From Fidelibacterota bacterium (lineage in GTDB: Bacteria > Fidelibacterota > Marinisomatia > Marinisomatales > UBA1611): 38,216 nucleotides of DNA. The notes under the pieces are model-generated. The model did not search any database, was not told the origin of the DNA, and worked only from the letters and a program-made list of their open reading frames with translations. Numbering within the stretch: the first letter of the stretch is position 1; each line of letters starts with the position of its first letter. Positions 10,109-20,006 of this stretch are shown here, piece by piece. A program made the translations under genes and the position numbers. Location of the stretch: positions 1 through 38,216 of the forward strand of contig JABHAX010000056.1 in NCBI GenBank assembly GCA_018674095.1, in the 5' to 3' direction.

Positions 10109-10192
10109 GCCGGAGTGGTGGAATTGGTAGACACGCATGCTTGAGGGGCATGTGGGGGAAACCCTGTGCCGGTTCGAGTCCGGCCTTCGGTA
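10109..10192 (+). tRNA. tRNA-Leu(GAG)
   Basis: GCCGGAGTGGTGGAATTGGTAGACACGCATGCTTGAGGGGCATGTGGGGGAAACCCTGTGCCGGTTCGAGTCCGGCCTTCGGTA; anticodon stem CATGC/GCATG, loop TTGAGGG; class II variable arm; no encoded CCA. Confidence 0.93.
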
Positions 10193-10357
10193 CATACATG
10201 ACTCAACCATGATTTTTCAGGGCTTTATTATTAAATGAATAACTTTTTTAGCTTAAGAGTTAATTTAATTTTTAATTGGCTTTTAAATCTCCTATTTAAT
10301 CTCATTGCCCCAATCATTTCCAAGGTTTAGATTTCCCGACTCTACATGTACAATGAG

Positions 10358-11425
10358 ATGAAAAAAATAAACATTTTATTATTATTACTTTGCGTGGCCA
10401 TGCCAGCTTTCGCCCAAGATATTTCTATTTTCTTTTTAAAAGATGGGTCAATTATACAAGGGAAAGTTGTCAACGAGAATCAGCAAAGGATATTTTTAAA
10501 AACTGAGCAAGGCACTATCAAAATTCTTCCAAAAAATATTTTAGGGAGAGAAGACTTAGCAAAACAAGGCGATTTGACTTTTATAAGTGAGCGTCTTGAT
10601 TATCTTCAAAACCACATAAATCAGTTAACGGGGCAGGTAAACCACTGGAACGATTCCTTAAATTTTGCGTTTGATGATTTATATGAATTATTTAAAAATT
10701 TAGAAGTATTACAAAATGAATTCGAGATAGACCTCCTAAGACTTCATTCCCAGGGACGCGAACAAAAAAAACAAATGCAGTATGTCCAGGATGATTTAAG
10801 CAACCAACGTGTTGATATTGCTGTCAATCGTCAAGATATGGGTGGCATCGATGATACTGTTTTGACCCTCAATAAACAATTTGTAAAAGCAAAGCAAAAA
10901 TTAGATGTGACAGTAAATCAATCATATTTGATTTCTGGAACTGTTTCTAATCTGAATACGGAATTACAGCAAACAAAAGACGGTCAACTAAATCAACAAA
11001 ATCAAATCGATATTATGTCCGGTTCTTTAGCGAATCTTATTCAAGAAGTTCAGAAAGTTCAAAATAGCTTTTCTGCTGTAGAAGATGGAATCGAATCCAA
11101 TAAAAATTTGATTTTAGATTTAACAGCAAATTTAAAATCTCAAACAGATGAATTAGCAACAGGTATGGAGAAAATGTTGGAAGATTTGACCAAACAGATT
11201 AAAACAATAAATAATGCGTTAGAAGATCAAGACAATAATTCCTTAAGAGCACGAAAAAAGATTTCGACAGATTTAAATGATTTTAAAAATGAATTCTCTC
11301 AATTAAAAAATAAATTTAATCGTTTGAATAGTGACGTATCATCATTCGAAGGGGATTTGAAATCTTTTGATAGTGAGCTCAATAAACTTAATAGAAAAGT
11401 TGATAATATTCCCACCAAGAAATAG
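10358..11425 (+). CDS. Secreted coiled-coil protein of unknown function
   Basis: Signal peptide MKKINILLLLLCVAMPAFAQ, small beta domain ISIFFLKDGSIIQGKVVNENQQRIFLKTEQGTIKILPKNILGRED, then ~290 aa heptad-like coil. ATG 10358 fits the signal peptide better than 10346. Confidence 0.75.
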   Translation: MKKINILLLLLCVAMPAFAQDISIFFLKDGSIIQGKVVNENQQRIFLKTEQGTIKILPKNILGREDLAKQGDLTFISERLDYLQNHINQLTGQVNHWNDSLNFAFDDLYELFKNLEVLQNEFEIDLLRLHSQGREQKKQMQYVQDDLSNQRVDIAVNRQDMGGIDDTVLTLNKQFVKAKQKLDVTVNQSYLISGTVSNLNTELQQTKDGQLNQQNQIDIMSGSLANLIQEVQKVQNSFSAVEDGIESNKNLILDLTANLKSQTDELATGMEKMLEDLTKQIKTINNALEDQDNNSLRARKKISTDLNDFKNEFSQLKNKFNRLNSDVSSFEGDLKSFDSELNKLNRKVDNIPTKK

Positions 11426-11522
11426 CGATTCTATTATGCTATTCATCAAGATTATTGATTAAAATTCGACCCACATTTTATTCAGGTTTTAACTGAATCA
11501 TGATAGACGCAACGAGATAAAA

Positions 11523-12824
11523 ATGACACAAGCAATTAAATTTATTTTTTCAATCTTTCTTACAACTTCCTTGTTATTCGCACAAGATCCAGAAGTATTA
11601 TTAAGTACAGGTGAATCTCAATTAACTTCCGGGGATATTGAAGGAGCAGAGGCATCTTTTAATTCATCTTTACAAATTGATCCGTCTTTTGCACCAGCCA
11701 TTCAAGCCTTATCTAAGTTATATCTTTATAAAGGGGATCTGAAAAAAGCGAATGAATTTTCAATTCAAGCTGTACAAGCAGATGAAGATTTCAGAGATTG
11801 GGCAAATCAAATAACAAAAATTACAGAACACATTCAAAATGGAAATCGCAATGTGCAGCAGGGGCTCTTTGATGAAGCTATCAAAGAATATGATGCGATT
11901 GCTCAGGCACATCCATATTACCCAGATGCAGAATTTTATAAAGGCTTATCAAGATTTCGCCAAAAGAATCTTGAGGGTGCAGCCCAATATTTCAGCAATG
12001 CACTTAAAATTTATCCTGCCCATCGTAAAGCGCGGAAAGGATTGGATAATGTAACTAAACAATTTTTAAATGCGGGTAATAAATCCTATAAAAGAGGCAA
12101 CCTTGGATTAGCAACTGATTATTATGAAAAAGCATTGGAATATGATCCTGAGTTCTATCTGGCTTATTTTCAATTAGGTGTCTTGGAAAAGAAACAGGGG
12201 AATTCACGAGAAGCAATTCGTCATTTAAATAAAGTATTAGAGCTAAAACCCGATCATGATAAAACATGGTTCACCCTCGGGACGGCATACGAATCAGATG
12301 GTGAAAATGATGATGCAATAGTTCATTATAATAAAGCAATCGAAATCAATCCTGGATATTCTAAAGCCTATGGGAACCTTGGGAAATTGCATACGGAAAA
12401 ACAAGACTTCAAACTGGCTGAAGATATTTTAAAAACTGTTACCCAAATTGATCTTAATTATGCAGATGGATTCATGCTATTAGGCGTGCTTTATATAGAG
12501 CTAGAAAAGTATGAATTGGCTGTGGATAATCTTGCGGTGGCAACTTCATTAGATGAAAAAGATTATTATAAATATTTCAATCTTGCGTCTGCATTAAACC
12601 AAACCAAACAATTTGACAAAGCTGCCAAGGCGGCTCAAGCATCCGTTGATTTGAAACGTACATTCGGCGGAGGATGGTTAGAACTAGGTTTGGCAGAATT
12701 GGGTCGTAAAAATAAAACGCGTGCGCGAAAGCATTTTGAAGAAGCTAAAAAAGATCGAGCATGGCGAGAAATGGCCGAACGTAAAATTGACGAAATATTA
12801 AATCCTGAGAAATACGAAAAATAA
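11523..12824 (+). CDS. Secreted tetratricopeptide-repeat protein
   Basis: Signal peptide ending at LLFAQ; repeated TPR motifs such as AYFQLGVLEKKQGNSREAIRHLNKVLELKPDHDKTWFTLGTAYESDGENDDAIVHYNKAIEINPGYSKAYGNLG. Confidence 0.88.
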   Translation: MTQAIKFIFSIFLTTSLLFAQDPEVLLSTGESQLTSGDIEGAEASFNSSLQIDPSFAPAIQALSKLYLYKGDLKKANEFSIQAVQADEDFRDWANQITKITEHIQNGNRNVQQGLFDEAIKEYDAIAQAHPYYPDAEFYKGLSRFRQKNLEGAAQYFSNALKIYPAHRKARKGLDNVTKQFLNAGNKSYKRGNLGLATDYYEKALEYDPEFYLAYFQLGVLEKKQGNSREAIRHLNKVLELKPDHDKTWFTLGTAYESDGENDDAIVHYNKAIEINPGYSKAYGNLGKLHTEKQDFKLAEDILKTVTQIDLNYADGFMLLGVLYIELEKYELAVDNLAVATSLDEKDYYKYFNLASALNQTKQFDKAAKAAQASVDLKRTFGGGWLELGLAELGRKNKTRARKHFEEAKKDRAWREMAERKIDEILNPEKYEK

Positions 12825-12829
12825 ATCTC

Positions 12830-13528
12830 ATGTCTCAACAAAAAATTAAAGGTGTTATTTTTGATTTAGATAACACATTACTCGACTTTATGAAAATGAA
12901 AGAACTTGCTGTGAAGGCAGCAATTAGGAGTATGATTGAAGCGGGGCTCCTTGTGGATGAAGAATTATCCTATAATGAGATTATTTCTATTTATGAACAG
13001 TTTGGGTGGGAAAATCAAAAAGTCTTTGATGTCTTTATTGAAAAACAAATTGGACGTGTAGATAATAAATTTCTCGCTGCTGGAATTGTTGCTTATCGAC
13101 GCGCTAGAGAAGCAAACCTTATGGCATATCCAAATGTGAATAAAACCCTCATGTCACTGGCAAAAATGGGAATAAAATTGGGCGTTGTATCTGATGCGCC
13201 GAGTCGAGAAGCATGGATGAGAATTTATTATTTAAATCTGTATCATTACTTTGATGTTGTCATTACCCATGATGATAGCGGTGAGAGAAAACCATCCGCG
13301 AAACCATTTCAAATGGCGTTGGATGCCATGAAACTGAACCCAAATGAAACGATTATGATTGGTGATTGGCCTGAGCGTGATGTGGTTGGCGCCAAACAGA
13401 TTGGAATGAAAACGGTTTTTGCCCGATACGGCGATACGTTTGGGACTATAAATTCTGGTGCTGATTGGGAGATCAATGACATATATCAACTCGTTGTAAT
13501 TATCAACGAGTTTAATAATGTTGCCTAA
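12830..13528 (+). CDS. HAD superfamily hydrolase (subfamily IA-like)
   Basis: GVIFDLDNTLLD (motif I), LGVVSDAP (motif II), ERKPSAKPFQMAL (motif III), MIGDWPERDVVGAKQIGMKTVF (motif IV). Confidence 0.88.
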   Translation: MSQQKIKGVIFDLDNTLLDFMKMKELAVKAAIRSMIEAGLLVDEELSYNEIISIYEQFGWENQKVFDVFIEKQIGRVDNKFLAAGIVAYRRAREANLMAYPNVNKTLMSLAKMGIKLGVVSDAPSREAWMRIYYLNLYHYFDVVITHDDSGERKPSAKPFQMALDAMKLNPNETIMIGDWPERDVVGAKQIGMKTVFARYGDTFGTINSGADWEINDIYQLVVIINEFNNVA

Positions 13529-13883
13529 TATATTTATTGGTACTGATCTGGTTGAAGTCTCTAGGATCCAATCTGCTATTCAGAAGACAGGTGACCGATT
13601 TTTGAATCGAATTTTCACTAAAACAGAACAGACTTATTGTCTATCGAAATCTTCTCCGGAAATTCATTTCGCAGGTCGTTTTGCTGCAAAAGAAGCAATT
13701 ATGAAAGCCTTAAAATCATCGGGCCAAAATAATCCAATTGCTTTTTCAGCAATTGAAATTCAATCTTCCAGTACTGGTGAACCAATCGTGAATTTACTTT
13801 TTAATCATCGTGGAATATGTAAAGTCTCAATTTCTCATACTGGATCCCATGCGATTGCTTCTTCAATATATATCTTAGAATGA
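13518..13883 (+). CDS. acpS: Holo-[acyl-carrier-protein] synthase
   Basis: FIGTDLVEVSRI, FAGRFAAKEAIMKAL, VSISHTGSHAIAS. Confidence 0.92.
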   Translation: MLPNIFIGTDLVEVSRIQSAIQKTGDRFLNRIFTKTEQTYCLSKSSPEIHFAGRFAAKEAIMKALKSSGQNNPIAFSAIEIQSSSTGEPIVNLLFNHRGICKVSISHTGSHAIASSIYILE

Positions 13884-15403
13884 AATTATTAACCCCATCT
13901 CAGGCTCGTGAATTAGATCGCGTCGCCATGGACGAAATGGGGATTTCGAGTGAAACCCTCATGGGAAATGCAGGAAGAAGAATTGCCGATAAAGCTTTAG
14001 AATTAGTAGCGAAATTACCGAATCCATTTATTCTTGTACTTTGTGGAAAAGGGAATAATGGAGGAGATGGCTTTGCGGCCGCATCAATATTATTCAAAAG
14101 TAAAATCAATGTAAAAATTCATTCTATCCAAAGTAATAATGTAATAAAAAGTGATAGTCTAAACTATTACATGAATTGTGTAGCGTTGGGGATTCCCATG
14201 ACATATGGGGAAAATTTACCTGAAATGGATTATCCTAATTTGATTATTGACGGATTAATGGGGACAGGATTTCACGGGGAATTAAAAACTGAAATTGTAC
14301 CATGGATTGAATGGATAAATAACGCTATATCAAAAGTGTTATCCATTGATATTCCTTCTGGATTAAATGGAGATTCTGGAATGATTGATCCGATTGCAGT
14401 AAGGGCAGATTCCACTGTAACAATCGAAGCCCCAAAAATCGGAATGATCTTTCGAAATGGAAAAGATTATTCTGGAGATATACACGTTGCGGATATTGGT
14501 TTTCCAAACTATAAATTATCTGGATTGAATTGGGAGGCGATTGATGAATCATTGGTGCAATCCTTATTAAAGCGGCCAAAAGTCGATTCTAATAAATTCT
14601 CTGCTGGAAAGGTCCTCATTATCGCCGGTTCAAAAGGTATGACCGGAGCTGCAATTTTAGCAACTTATGGGGCGCTCCGTTCCGGCTCGGGTTTAACGAT
14701 TACCACAGCTCCAGAATCATTAAATGATATTTTTGAACGATCTATCCTTGAAGGAATGACGCTATCATTATTTGATGATGGTAGTGGTTTTTTATCTACA
14801 AAACATTTTGAAAAAATTCTTGAAAAAACAAGTTGGGCAGATTCTGTAATATTAGGCCCAGGATTGGGGCGAGAAGAAGAAACGCAACAATTGATAAAAA
14901 AATTAGTCGTTTCAATTCAAAAACCCCTTGTATTGGATGCGGACGGATTATACCCTTTTGCGAACGCTATTGATGAATTAAATATGCGGGAATTCCCCTT
15001 GATCATTACACCACATTTTGGCGAATTATCTTATTTAACTGGCGTTAATAAAAACAATATAATTTCAACATTTCCAGAATTCATGACTGAATTTATGTCC
15101 AAGTTTAATCACACCGCATTGGTAAAACAGGTACCATCTTGTACATTTAATAAAAAAGAAGTGATAGTTAATTCCAGTGGAAACCCTGGCTTAGCAACTG
15201 GCGGAACTGGAGATATTTTGTCCGGTATTATTGCCAGTTTTATCGCACAAGGAATGGGACTGAAAACCGCATCAGCTGTTGCATCATTTATTCATGGTAA
15301 AGCTTCTGATAATCTCATTTCTGAAAAAGGGTATCGTGGACAAATAGCGTCAGATTTATTTGACCAAATTCCAAAAATAATATCAAGCTATGAAAAATTC
15401 TAA
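13880..15403 (+). CDS. nnrD/nnrE: Bifunctional NAD(P)H-hydrate epimerase / ADP(ATP)-dependent NAD(P)H-hydrate dehydratase
   Basis: N-terminal YjeF_N: MLCGKGNNGGDGF-like 'LCGKGNNGGDGFAAA', DIPSGLNGDSG; C-terminal carbohydrate kinase-like: GKVLIIAGSKGMTGAA, LDADGLYPFA, ATGGTGDILSGIIASFIAQG. Confidence 0.93.
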   Translation: MKLLTPSQARELDRVAMDEMGISSETLMGNAGRRIADKALELVAKLPNPFILVLCGKGNNGGDGFAAASILFKSKINVKIHSIQSNNVIKSDSLNYYMNCVALGIPMTYGENLPEMDYPNLIIDGLMGTGFHGELKTEIVPWIEWINNAISKVLSIDIPSGLNGDSGMIDPIAVRADSTVTIEAPKIGMIFRNGKDYSGDIHVADIGFPNYKLSGLNWEAIDESLVQSLLKRPKVDSNKFSAGKVLIIAGSKGMTGAAILATYGALRSGSGLTITTAPESLNDIFERSILEGMTLSLFDDGSGFLSTKHFEKILEKTSWADSVILGPGLGREEETQQLIKKLVVSIQKPLVLDADGLYPFANAIDELNMREFPLIITPHFGELSYLTGVNKNNIISTFPEFMTEFMSKFNHTALVKQVPSCTFNKKEVIVNSSGNPGLATGGTGDILSGIIASFIAQGMGLKTASAVASFIHGKASDNLISEKGYRGQIASDLFDQIPKIISSYEKF

Positions 15404-15737
15404 AATTCACTTTTTTGGATATCTTGTTTTGATACTTTTAGGGTCTAGTATTCCAGGCGAATCTATGCCACCCATTATGGCATTAACATGGGATAAAATG
15501 CTTCATGTTATTGAATATTCACTTGTGGGATTTCTTGGGATTCGTGCATTTTATTCTCACTTAAAAAACCCTGTAATTTATATGGCAATTTTTGGACTTA
15601 CTTTTGGCTCCATTGATGAAACATGGCAATCATTTATTCCTGGAAGATTTCCGAGTCATTATGATGTTTTTGCTGATGGAATTGGTGTAATATTGGGTGC
15701 CTTGACTGGCTCATTTGTGTATAAAAAAATCACATGA
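15390..15737 (+). CDS. VanZ-like family membrane protein
   Basis: 115 aa, 'DKMLHVIEYSLVGFLGIRAF…IDETWQSFIPGRFPSHYDVFADGIGVILGA' matches the VanZ-like pattern (DK..H...Y..LG…DE..Q.f.pgR..d..D...n..G). Confidence 0.8.
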   Translation: MKNSKIHFFGYLVLILLGSSIPGESMPPIMALTWDKMLHVIEYSLVGFLGIRAFYSHLKNPVIYMAIFGLTFGSIDETWQSFIPGRFPSHYDVFADGIGVILGALTGSFVYKKIT

Positions 15738-17335
15738 TCCAACATCTATATATTAAAGACTTTGCTATTATTGACGAAGTCAATTTAGACATGAAACCTG
15801 GTTTTACGGTTATTACGGGAGAAACCGGTTCCGGGAAGTCAATTATATTAGAAGCTCTAAGCGTTTCTTTGGGCGCAAAAGCTGATAAACTTATGGTTCG
15901 GTTTGGCGCTGATCGTGCTGTAATTGAAACAGATTTTAATCAGACATCCTATCGTCGTCTTATTTCCAATAAAGGTCGGACAAAAGCATTTCAAAATGAT
16001 GAACCTATCACAGTGACTAATTTGAAAAAATCAAATGAAACAACAGTGGATTTTCATGGTCAACATGACCAACAACTTATTCTTAACACAGATCGTCATA
16101 TTGATTATTTGGACCATTTCTGTGGTCATAAAGATGATGTAAATAAACTTGGACAGACCTATCAAGAATTAACATCTTATCAGACTAAATTATATAGGAT
16201 TCGCCAAACTGAAAATGAAAGGCGTGATCGTTTAGACCTTTTGAAATTTCAGGCACAAGAGATTGATTCTGTGAATCCTATATTCGACGAAGATTTAAAA
16301 TTGGATAAGGATTTTAAAAAAATGAGTCATTTGGAAGATATAATTAAAACGCTTCAATTGGTTCAAAATCAGGTAAATAAAGGAGATAATTCTGTCATTG
16401 ATATTTTAGAAAATAATTTCCGGTCAATTGAATCATTATTACAGTATGATGAAGATTTAAAACAAATTTCTGAATTGTATCAAACGGCAATTATCCAATT
16501 ACAAGAAGCGGGAACTGATATTTCGATGCAATTATCCGGTTCTGAATTTGATGCTGAAATTTTATCTGAAATCTCTGAACGACTTCAAGCATTAGAATCC
16601 TTAAAAAGAAAATATGGTGGCTCAATTGAAGCTGTATTAAATAATCGAGAATCCATTCATTTAGAAATAAAGTCTTTAACAAAACCTGAATTGTCGGAAG
16701 ATGAAATTTTAAAGCAAATTAAATTTAAACAAAACAAATTTTCAATATTAGCCAAAAGATTACATCAATCGCGATTAAAAAATGCAAAAATACTTTCAGC
16801 AAAAGTCGAAAATGCGATGTCACTTTTAAATATGCCCGGTGCTGTATTCAAAATAAATATTTCAATGAAAAAATCTGATTCAGGATTTTTTGTCATTAAT
16901 GGTGAAAATGTTGAAGCGAATTCACAAGGAATTGATTGGGTCCAATTTTTTCTTTCTGCTAATCCCGGAGAACCAGTAAAACCGTTAGCATCAATCGCTT
17001 CTGGTGGAGAGATTTCACGGATAATGTTAGCCATTAAAACAGTGTTTCAGGATTTGGATCCCGTACAAACTTTGATTTTTGATGAAATAGATTCTGGGAT
17101 CTCTGGAATTGCTGCAGAAAAAGTAGCAGATCAATTATTGAAACTTTCTAAATCTAAACAGGTAATTTGTATTACTCATTTGTCTCAAATAGCCCGAAAA
17201 GCCGATTACCATTTGCATATAACAAAAATCGTAGAAAATGACCAAACATTTGTAAAAGTAAATTATTTAAATGAAATAGAAAGTCCCAGAATAATTAGTG
17301 AATTATTTGTTGGAACTAAAGAAACGAGTGCTTAA
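15734..17335 (+). CDS. recN: DNA repair protein RecN
   Basis: MIQHLYIKDFAIIDEVNLDMKPGFTVITGETGSGKSIILEALSVSLGAKAD, DFHGQHDQQLIL, ASGGEISRIMLAIK, LIFDEIDSGISG, ICITHLSQIARKADYH. Confidence 0.95.
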   Translation: MIQHLYIKDFAIIDEVNLDMKPGFTVITGETGSGKSIILEALSVSLGAKADKLMVRFGADRAVIETDFNQTSYRRLISNKGRTKAFQNDEPITVTNLKKSNETTVDFHGQHDQQLILNTDRHIDYLDHFCGHKDDVNKLGQTYQELTSYQTKLYRIRQTENERRDRLDLLKFQAQEIDSVNPIFDEDLKLDKDFKKMSHLEDIIKTLQLVQNQVNKGDNSVIDILENNFRSIESLLQYDEDLKQISELYQTAIIQLQEAGTDISMQLSGSEFDAEILSEISERLQALESLKRKYGGSIEAVLNNRESIHLEIKSLTKPELSEDEILKQIKFKQNKFSILAKRLHQSRLKNAKILSAKVENAMSLLNMPGAVFKINISMKKSDSGFFVINGENVEANSQGIDWVQFFLSANPGEPVKPLASIASGGEISRIMLAIKTVFQDLDPVQTLIFDEIDSGISGIAAEKVADQLLKLSKSKQVICITHLSQIARKADYHLHITKIVENDQTFVKVNYLNEIESPRIISELFVGTKETSA

Positions 17336-18591
17336 TGGATAAAATTCTAATAGAAGGGCAAAAGCCCTTATCTGGTTCTGTGAAAATAAGTGGTGCGAAG
17401 AATGCTGTTTTACCCATTATGACAGCAGCTTTAATGGCTAAAGGAAAGTCAGTTATTACGCGCGTACCGGATCTTAGAGATACTAAAACAATGATTCGTT
17501 TAATGGAAATTGTTGGAGCAAAATGCACTTTTGATTCAGGGCGACTAGAAATTGATGGTAGCACAGTCAATAATCCTGAGGCTCCCTATGATTTGGTCAA
17601 AACAATGCGAGCTTCTTTTTATGTTTTAGGCCCTTTATTGGCTCGATTCGGAACTGTAAAAGTTTCACTCCCAGGAGGATGTGCTTGGGGTCCTCGTCCC
17701 GTGGATTTTCATTTAAAAGGATTGGAAAAACTTGGTGCAAAAATTACGCTTGAAAGTGGATATATATTGGCAGAAGCAAAGCGATTGAAAGGGACCGAAA
17801 TTAGTTTTGAATTTCCATCGGTTGGAGCCACCGGAAATATTGCCATGGCGGCTGTAACGGCGGAAGGTAGAACAATTATTATTAATGCTGCTTGCGAGCC
17901 GGAGATTGTTCAACTTTGTGAATATTTAAATGATATGGGTGCAAATATTAATGGAATTGGTACCATGAGACTCGTTATCGACGGTGTTGATTCATTACAT
18001 TCTGCAGATGTGGATATCATTCCGGATCGCATTGAAGCTGGCACTTTTTTAACGGCGGGCGCACTTTTAGGTGAAATCACGTTAGAAGATATTATACCGC
18101 AGCATTTAGATTTAGTTTTATTAAAATTACGAGAAGCTGGATGTAGAATATTAACAACAACAAATTCGGTTACGATTTCTCCAGCAGACTCAATCCAACC
18201 CGTGGATATGACCACTGCAGTTTATCCGGGATTCCCGACTGATTTACAAGCACAATGGGTGGCACTTATGTCATTAGCGAAAGGATCATCTATGATTACA
18301 GATACAGTTTATCATGATAGATTTAGTCATGTGCCAGAGTTAAACCGGTTTGGCGCAAATATTAAATTAGAAAATAATACAGCATTTGTACCTGGCGTAA
18401 ATGAGTTGATTGGAGCGCCGGTCATGTCAACTGATATTCGTGCAAGTGCGTCCCTAATAGTAGCAGGATTGGCAGCAAAAGGAACAACTGAAGTGAGCCG
18501 TATCTATCATATTGATAGAGGGTATGAACAGATTGAAGAAAAATTTCGCTCATTGGGAGCGAATATTCAGCGGAAAAATTCGAGTGCATAA
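17335..18591 (+). CDS. murA: UDP-N-acetylglucosamine 1-carboxyvinyltransferase
   Basis: GSVKISGAKNAVLPIMTAALM, SLPGGCAWGPRPVDFHLKGLEKLGA (catalytic Cys retained), GFPTDLQAQWVALMSLAKG, DIRASASLIVAGLAAKGTTEV; TAATG overlap with recN. Confidence 0.96.
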   Translation: MDKILIEGQKPLSGSVKISGAKNAVLPIMTAALMAKGKSVITRVPDLRDTKTMIRLMEIVGAKCTFDSGRLEIDGSTVNNPEAPYDLVKTMRASFYVLGPLLARFGTVKVSLPGGCAWGPRPVDFHLKGLEKLGAKITLESGYILAEAKRLKGTEISFEFPSVGATGNIAMAAVTAEGRTIIINAACEPEIVQLCEYLNDMGANINGIGTMRLVIDGVDSLHSADVDIIPDRIEAGTFLTAGALLGEITLEDIIPQHLDLVLLKLREAGCRILTTTNSVTISPADSIQPVDMTTAVYPGFPTDLQAQWVALMSLAKGSSMITDTVYHDRFSHVPELNRFGANIKLENNTAFVPGVNELIGAPVMSTDIRASASLIVAGLAAKGTTEVSRIYHIDRGYEQIEEKFRSLGANIQRKNSSA

Positions 18592-18653
18592 AAAGCTTTT
18601 TTTCGGTGTGAATTGAAGTAATTTTTTCTCTGATTTAATAAGAGTATCAACAT

Positions 18654-20006
18654 ATGAAAGTAGTTATTATTGGTGGAGGTGAAGTGGGATTCCATGTCGC
18701 CAAAGCATTAAGCGAAGAAAATTATGATATAACCGTTATCGACCTTGATCCTATTAAGTGTCGTCGTGCATCAGAAAACTTAGATGTTATTGTGGTTGAA
18801 GGAAATGGCGCCAGCCCAAAAACACTCACTGAAGCGCAGGTGGGTGAGGCAGATTATGTTTTATGTCTAACCCGTGTAGATGAAGTGAATCTAATTGCAT
18901 CTCAGCAAGCTCATAAATTGGGTGCTAATAAAATCATTGCTCGATTAAGAAACCAACAATACACAGCAAAAGATTCCATAATCCGCCCAGAAAAATTTGG
19001 TGTTGACGTAGTTATCCATCCAGAACAAGCCGCTTGTGAAGAAATTATGAGATTAGTAAAACATCCATATGCTGTTCAGGTTATGGATTTTGAAGCTGGC
19101 CGGTTGACAATGTTGGGGTTAAATATTAATGGGACCTGTGAAAATGTGATTGGAAAACCATTGGGCCAAGTTTGCACTGAAAATAGTCATTTTCGATTTG
19201 GTGTAATTGCTGTTCATCGCGGACAACAAACTATGGTTCCATGGTCAGATTTTGAATTCCAAGATGGGGATATTGGTTATTTCTTAATTAAGAAAGAAGA
19301 TATTGAGAATTTATTAGGTCTTCTTAGTAAAAAAGTGACAGAAACTCATCGTGTTATGATTGTGGGTGGCTCAAAAATTGGGCGATCTTTAGCAAAGGCT
19401 TTACCTAGCGATACGATTAACGTCCGGTTAGTGGATTATAATCGTCCCAAAGCCGGTCAAATTTCCCACAGTATTGAGGAATCCATGATTATTTATGGTG
19501 ATGGAACTGATATAGAATTTTTAAAATCTGAAATTATTCAAGATGTTGACAGTTTTATTTCTGTAACCGAAAATGAAAACACTAATTTAATTGCAGGATT
19601 ATTAGCCAAACATTTAGGTGCTAAACAAAGTATTATTCATATTTCTACCACTGAGTATATCCCAACGATTCAGGAAATTGGCGTCGGTGCGGTCATTAGT
19701 AAAAATTTATCAACTGTGAATTCAATATTGAAAGAACTTCATACGGATTTAACAGAAATTCCTGTAGTCACATTTGACGAAATAGACTTGGATGTTATTG
19801 AATTTCAGCCAGAAACGGGTAGCCCAGTTACTCAGCGTCCATTAAAAGACCTGAATTTTCCAGAAGATAGTATTGTTGGAATCATAAACCATCATGGAAA
19901 GATTAGGATTGCTCATGGGACATCAATTTTAACGGATGATGATACGGCTCTCGTTTTTGCAAAACCAAAAGCTATCGCTAAATTGAAAAAATTATTCGGA
20001 TTATGA
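18654..20006 (+). CDS. trkA: Trk system potassium uptake protein TrkA
   Basis: Two RCK-type modules: MKVVIIGGGEVGFHVAKALSEENYDITVIDLDP…VVEGNGASP and VMIVGGSKIGRSLAKAL…. Confidence 0.94.
   Translation: MKVVIIGGGEVGFHVAKALSEENYDITVIDLDPIKCRRASENLDVIVVEGNGASPKTLTEAQVGEADYVLCLTRVDEVNLIASQQAHKLGANKIIARLRNQQYTAKDSIIRPEKFGVDVVIHPEQAACEEIMRLVKHPYAVQVMDFEAGRLTMLGLNINGTCENVIGKPLGQVCTENSHFRFGVIAVHRGQQTMVPWSDFEFQDGDIGYFLIKKEDIENLLGLLSKKVTETHRVMIVGGSKIGRSLAKALPSDTINVRLVDYNRPKAGQISHSIEESMIIYGDGTDIEFLKSEIIQDVDSFISVTENENTNLIAGLLAKHLGAKQSIIHISTTEYIPTIQEIGVGAVISKNLSTVNSILKELHTDLTEIPVVTFDEIDLDVIEFQPETGSPVTQRPLKDLNFPEDSIVGIINHHGKIRIAHGTSILTDDDTALVFAKPKAIAKLKKLFGL

Noticed and set aside
9829-10206. - strand ORF of 125 aa across the end of secG and tRNA-Leu
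   Set aside because: Overlaps a clear tRNA and secG on the opposite strand; includes antisense of the tRNA (GRTRTGTGFPPHAP), a common artefact.
18591-18602. AAAAGCTTTTTT after murA as a terminator
   Set aside because: Short AT palindrome with almost no loop; cannot form a stable terminator hairpin.
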